From contig NC_019867.2 in NCBI RefSeq assembly GCF_002234675.1, positions 5,941,561 to 6,005,560 on the forward strand: DNA of 64,000 bases, in the 5' to 3' direction. Under the pieces are notes generated by a model. It ran no database searches. It worked only from the letters and a program-made list of their open reading frames with translations, and was not told the DNA's origin. Shown piece by piece: positions 62,736-64,000 of the stretch. Source of the DNA: Oryzias latipes (lineage: Eukaryota; Chordata; Actinopteri; Beloniformes; Adrianichthyidae). The position numbers and the translations under genes were made by a program. Every line of letters starts with the position of its first letter. Within the stretch, counting starts at the first letter, position 1.

Positions 62736-64000
62736 GATTGAACACCAACACCGTTTGTCCTCGTTTGTCAAAAGTTGGAACGATTCTGTCTTTGGGATGG
62801 TGTAAGTGATCCTTTTCACTGATAAAATCGAATTGGGTAATGTTTCCCAACTGGCGAGGTCACACTTTGTCTTACTTGAGGAACTGCAGACTTCTTTTTT
62901 TGCCGTAGGGTTAATAAATGCACACCACAGACATGCCTTAGTGACGGGTTCATAAGGGTTGGGTAACTCATTCCTGTGAAATGAAAACCTGTTGGCAGTC
63001 TCACTCACATATAAGGGCAGAATGCATAGGGACCATTGGACTGTTGAGCTGGGTGTGAATGAACTTCTTCAATTAGGTCAGTTGAACATTTGACACCAGA
63101 GCTGACTGAATCTTGAGAGCATCCTGGAAGGAGTTTATGAGTAAACACACAGGACGACAGTCTTTCTCCAGGGGTCACAGTTAAACTTTAAAGCTCTGAT
63201 GGATGATGGTATCTAAAAGAATAAACAAAAGCCTTTTTTATCCTTTACTTCCATTCTATGCTGTGTTTCACTTTCTATCGTATTAAATGGGAAGTAATTT
63301 GATCAATCGTTTATAAAAACGAGGGCAATTTTCTCAACTAACTGCTGTAAAACATTTCTTCATTTGTTGAAGGTTTGCCTTGTTTGGAAGGTATGGCATC
63401 TGGACCTAAAGTCCTTATTTTTTAAATCAGTTTTTTACTCACTTTAACAGAAGAATAAATGAGAAAAATTGATTTTAAACTTAGTGTTGTTCAAGTCACT
63501 TTCAAACTGTAAAATGTTCCAATTACTTTTTATTCAAAAGTAATCCCTTACCTTTAGGAATTATTCAATTAAGACACATGCTTTTATTTTTAACTTAACT
63601 AAATAATGTTCACGTTGCAATGTCTGCAGAAATAAAATATAACCTACAATAACAAAAGCTATTTGAAAGAGGAGTGCCATGATTTTATGACTACTCATAT
63701 TTTAGTTTATTTTTGGTCATGTTAAACTACAGGAGAGTCTAACTATTGCCTGTAGTCAGCCTAATCTACAAATAAAAACGTAAGCCATGTCAACTCTGAA
63801 AACAAAGACGAAACATAGAATCTGTATTCTGAGTACCTCCAAAGACCAAAAAAAAAAGATAAGAAATAAAAGTTAAAATTATTGACTGTAACAAAACTGC
63901 AAATAAAGTACAGTACGCCTATTAGGAGCAAAAACAAAAACAGGGTTTGGATATTTGAAGTCTAGTTTGATGCAGTAATTTCAGTAATTGCAAAGCAAAT
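62736..64000. other. Right-flank non-coding region
   Basis: AT-rich sequence with no supported gene or recognised repeat. Confidence 0.6.

Overview
The window is vertebrate nuclear DNA, almost certainly from an acanthomorph (spiny-rayed) teleost fish. It is AT-rich, its genes are split by GT/AG introns, and it carries fish-type repeats: a tRNA-headed SINE with an L2-like tail, many small inverted-repeat DNA transposons, and long microsatellites. Four protein genes are recognised by family signatures (utp15, btf3, an il12b p40 paralogue, hic2). A further group of four intronless class A GPCR genes could not be assigned to a named receptor. The species cannot be fixed from sequence reading alone.

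Layout. 1-4.1 kb is non-coding. At 4.1-4.6 kb a CCAAT-containing GC-rich block and a strong minus-strand splice donor suggest the first exon of a gene running off the left edge. utp15 (minus strand, 11 coding exons) fills 5.1-12.1 kb, with its promoter near 12.8 kb. btf3 (plus strand, 5 coding exons plus a non-coding first exon) fills 14.0-18.8 kb and is transcribed away from utp15, with start regions about 1.1 kb apart. il12b (plus strand, 8 exons) fills 19.9-23.9 kb. 24-29 kb is repeat-bearing intergenic DNA. Three tandem GPCR paralogues lie on the minus strand at 29.0, 32.5 and 35.6 kb, and a more diverged one is inverted on the plus strand at 41.8 kb. A decayed IS630/Tc1-type transposase sits inside this array. 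42.9-55.2 kb is a gene-poor tract with a CpG-rich island-like block near 44.2-45.2 kb and nested transposons near 49.5-52.2 kb. hic2 (plus strand, single coding exon) is at 55.2-57.0 kb with a very long 3' untranslated region. The rest is non-coding.

Functional themes. utp15 (ribosome biogenesis) and btf3 (nascent chain handling at the ribosome) are housekeeping neighbours. il12b encodes a secreted cytokine subunit. hic2 is a developmental transcriptional repressor. The GPCR array is the least familiar content: its members share a loop-3 signature, lack the usual TM3 cysteine and have no room for a long second extracellular loop. The most checkable regulatory signals are a cluster of let-7 seed matches downstream of hic2 and a near-perfect CTCF motif carried by a transposon in a utp15 intron.

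All exon boundaries were read by eye from splice signals, reading frame and family resemblance. No alignment or database search was run.
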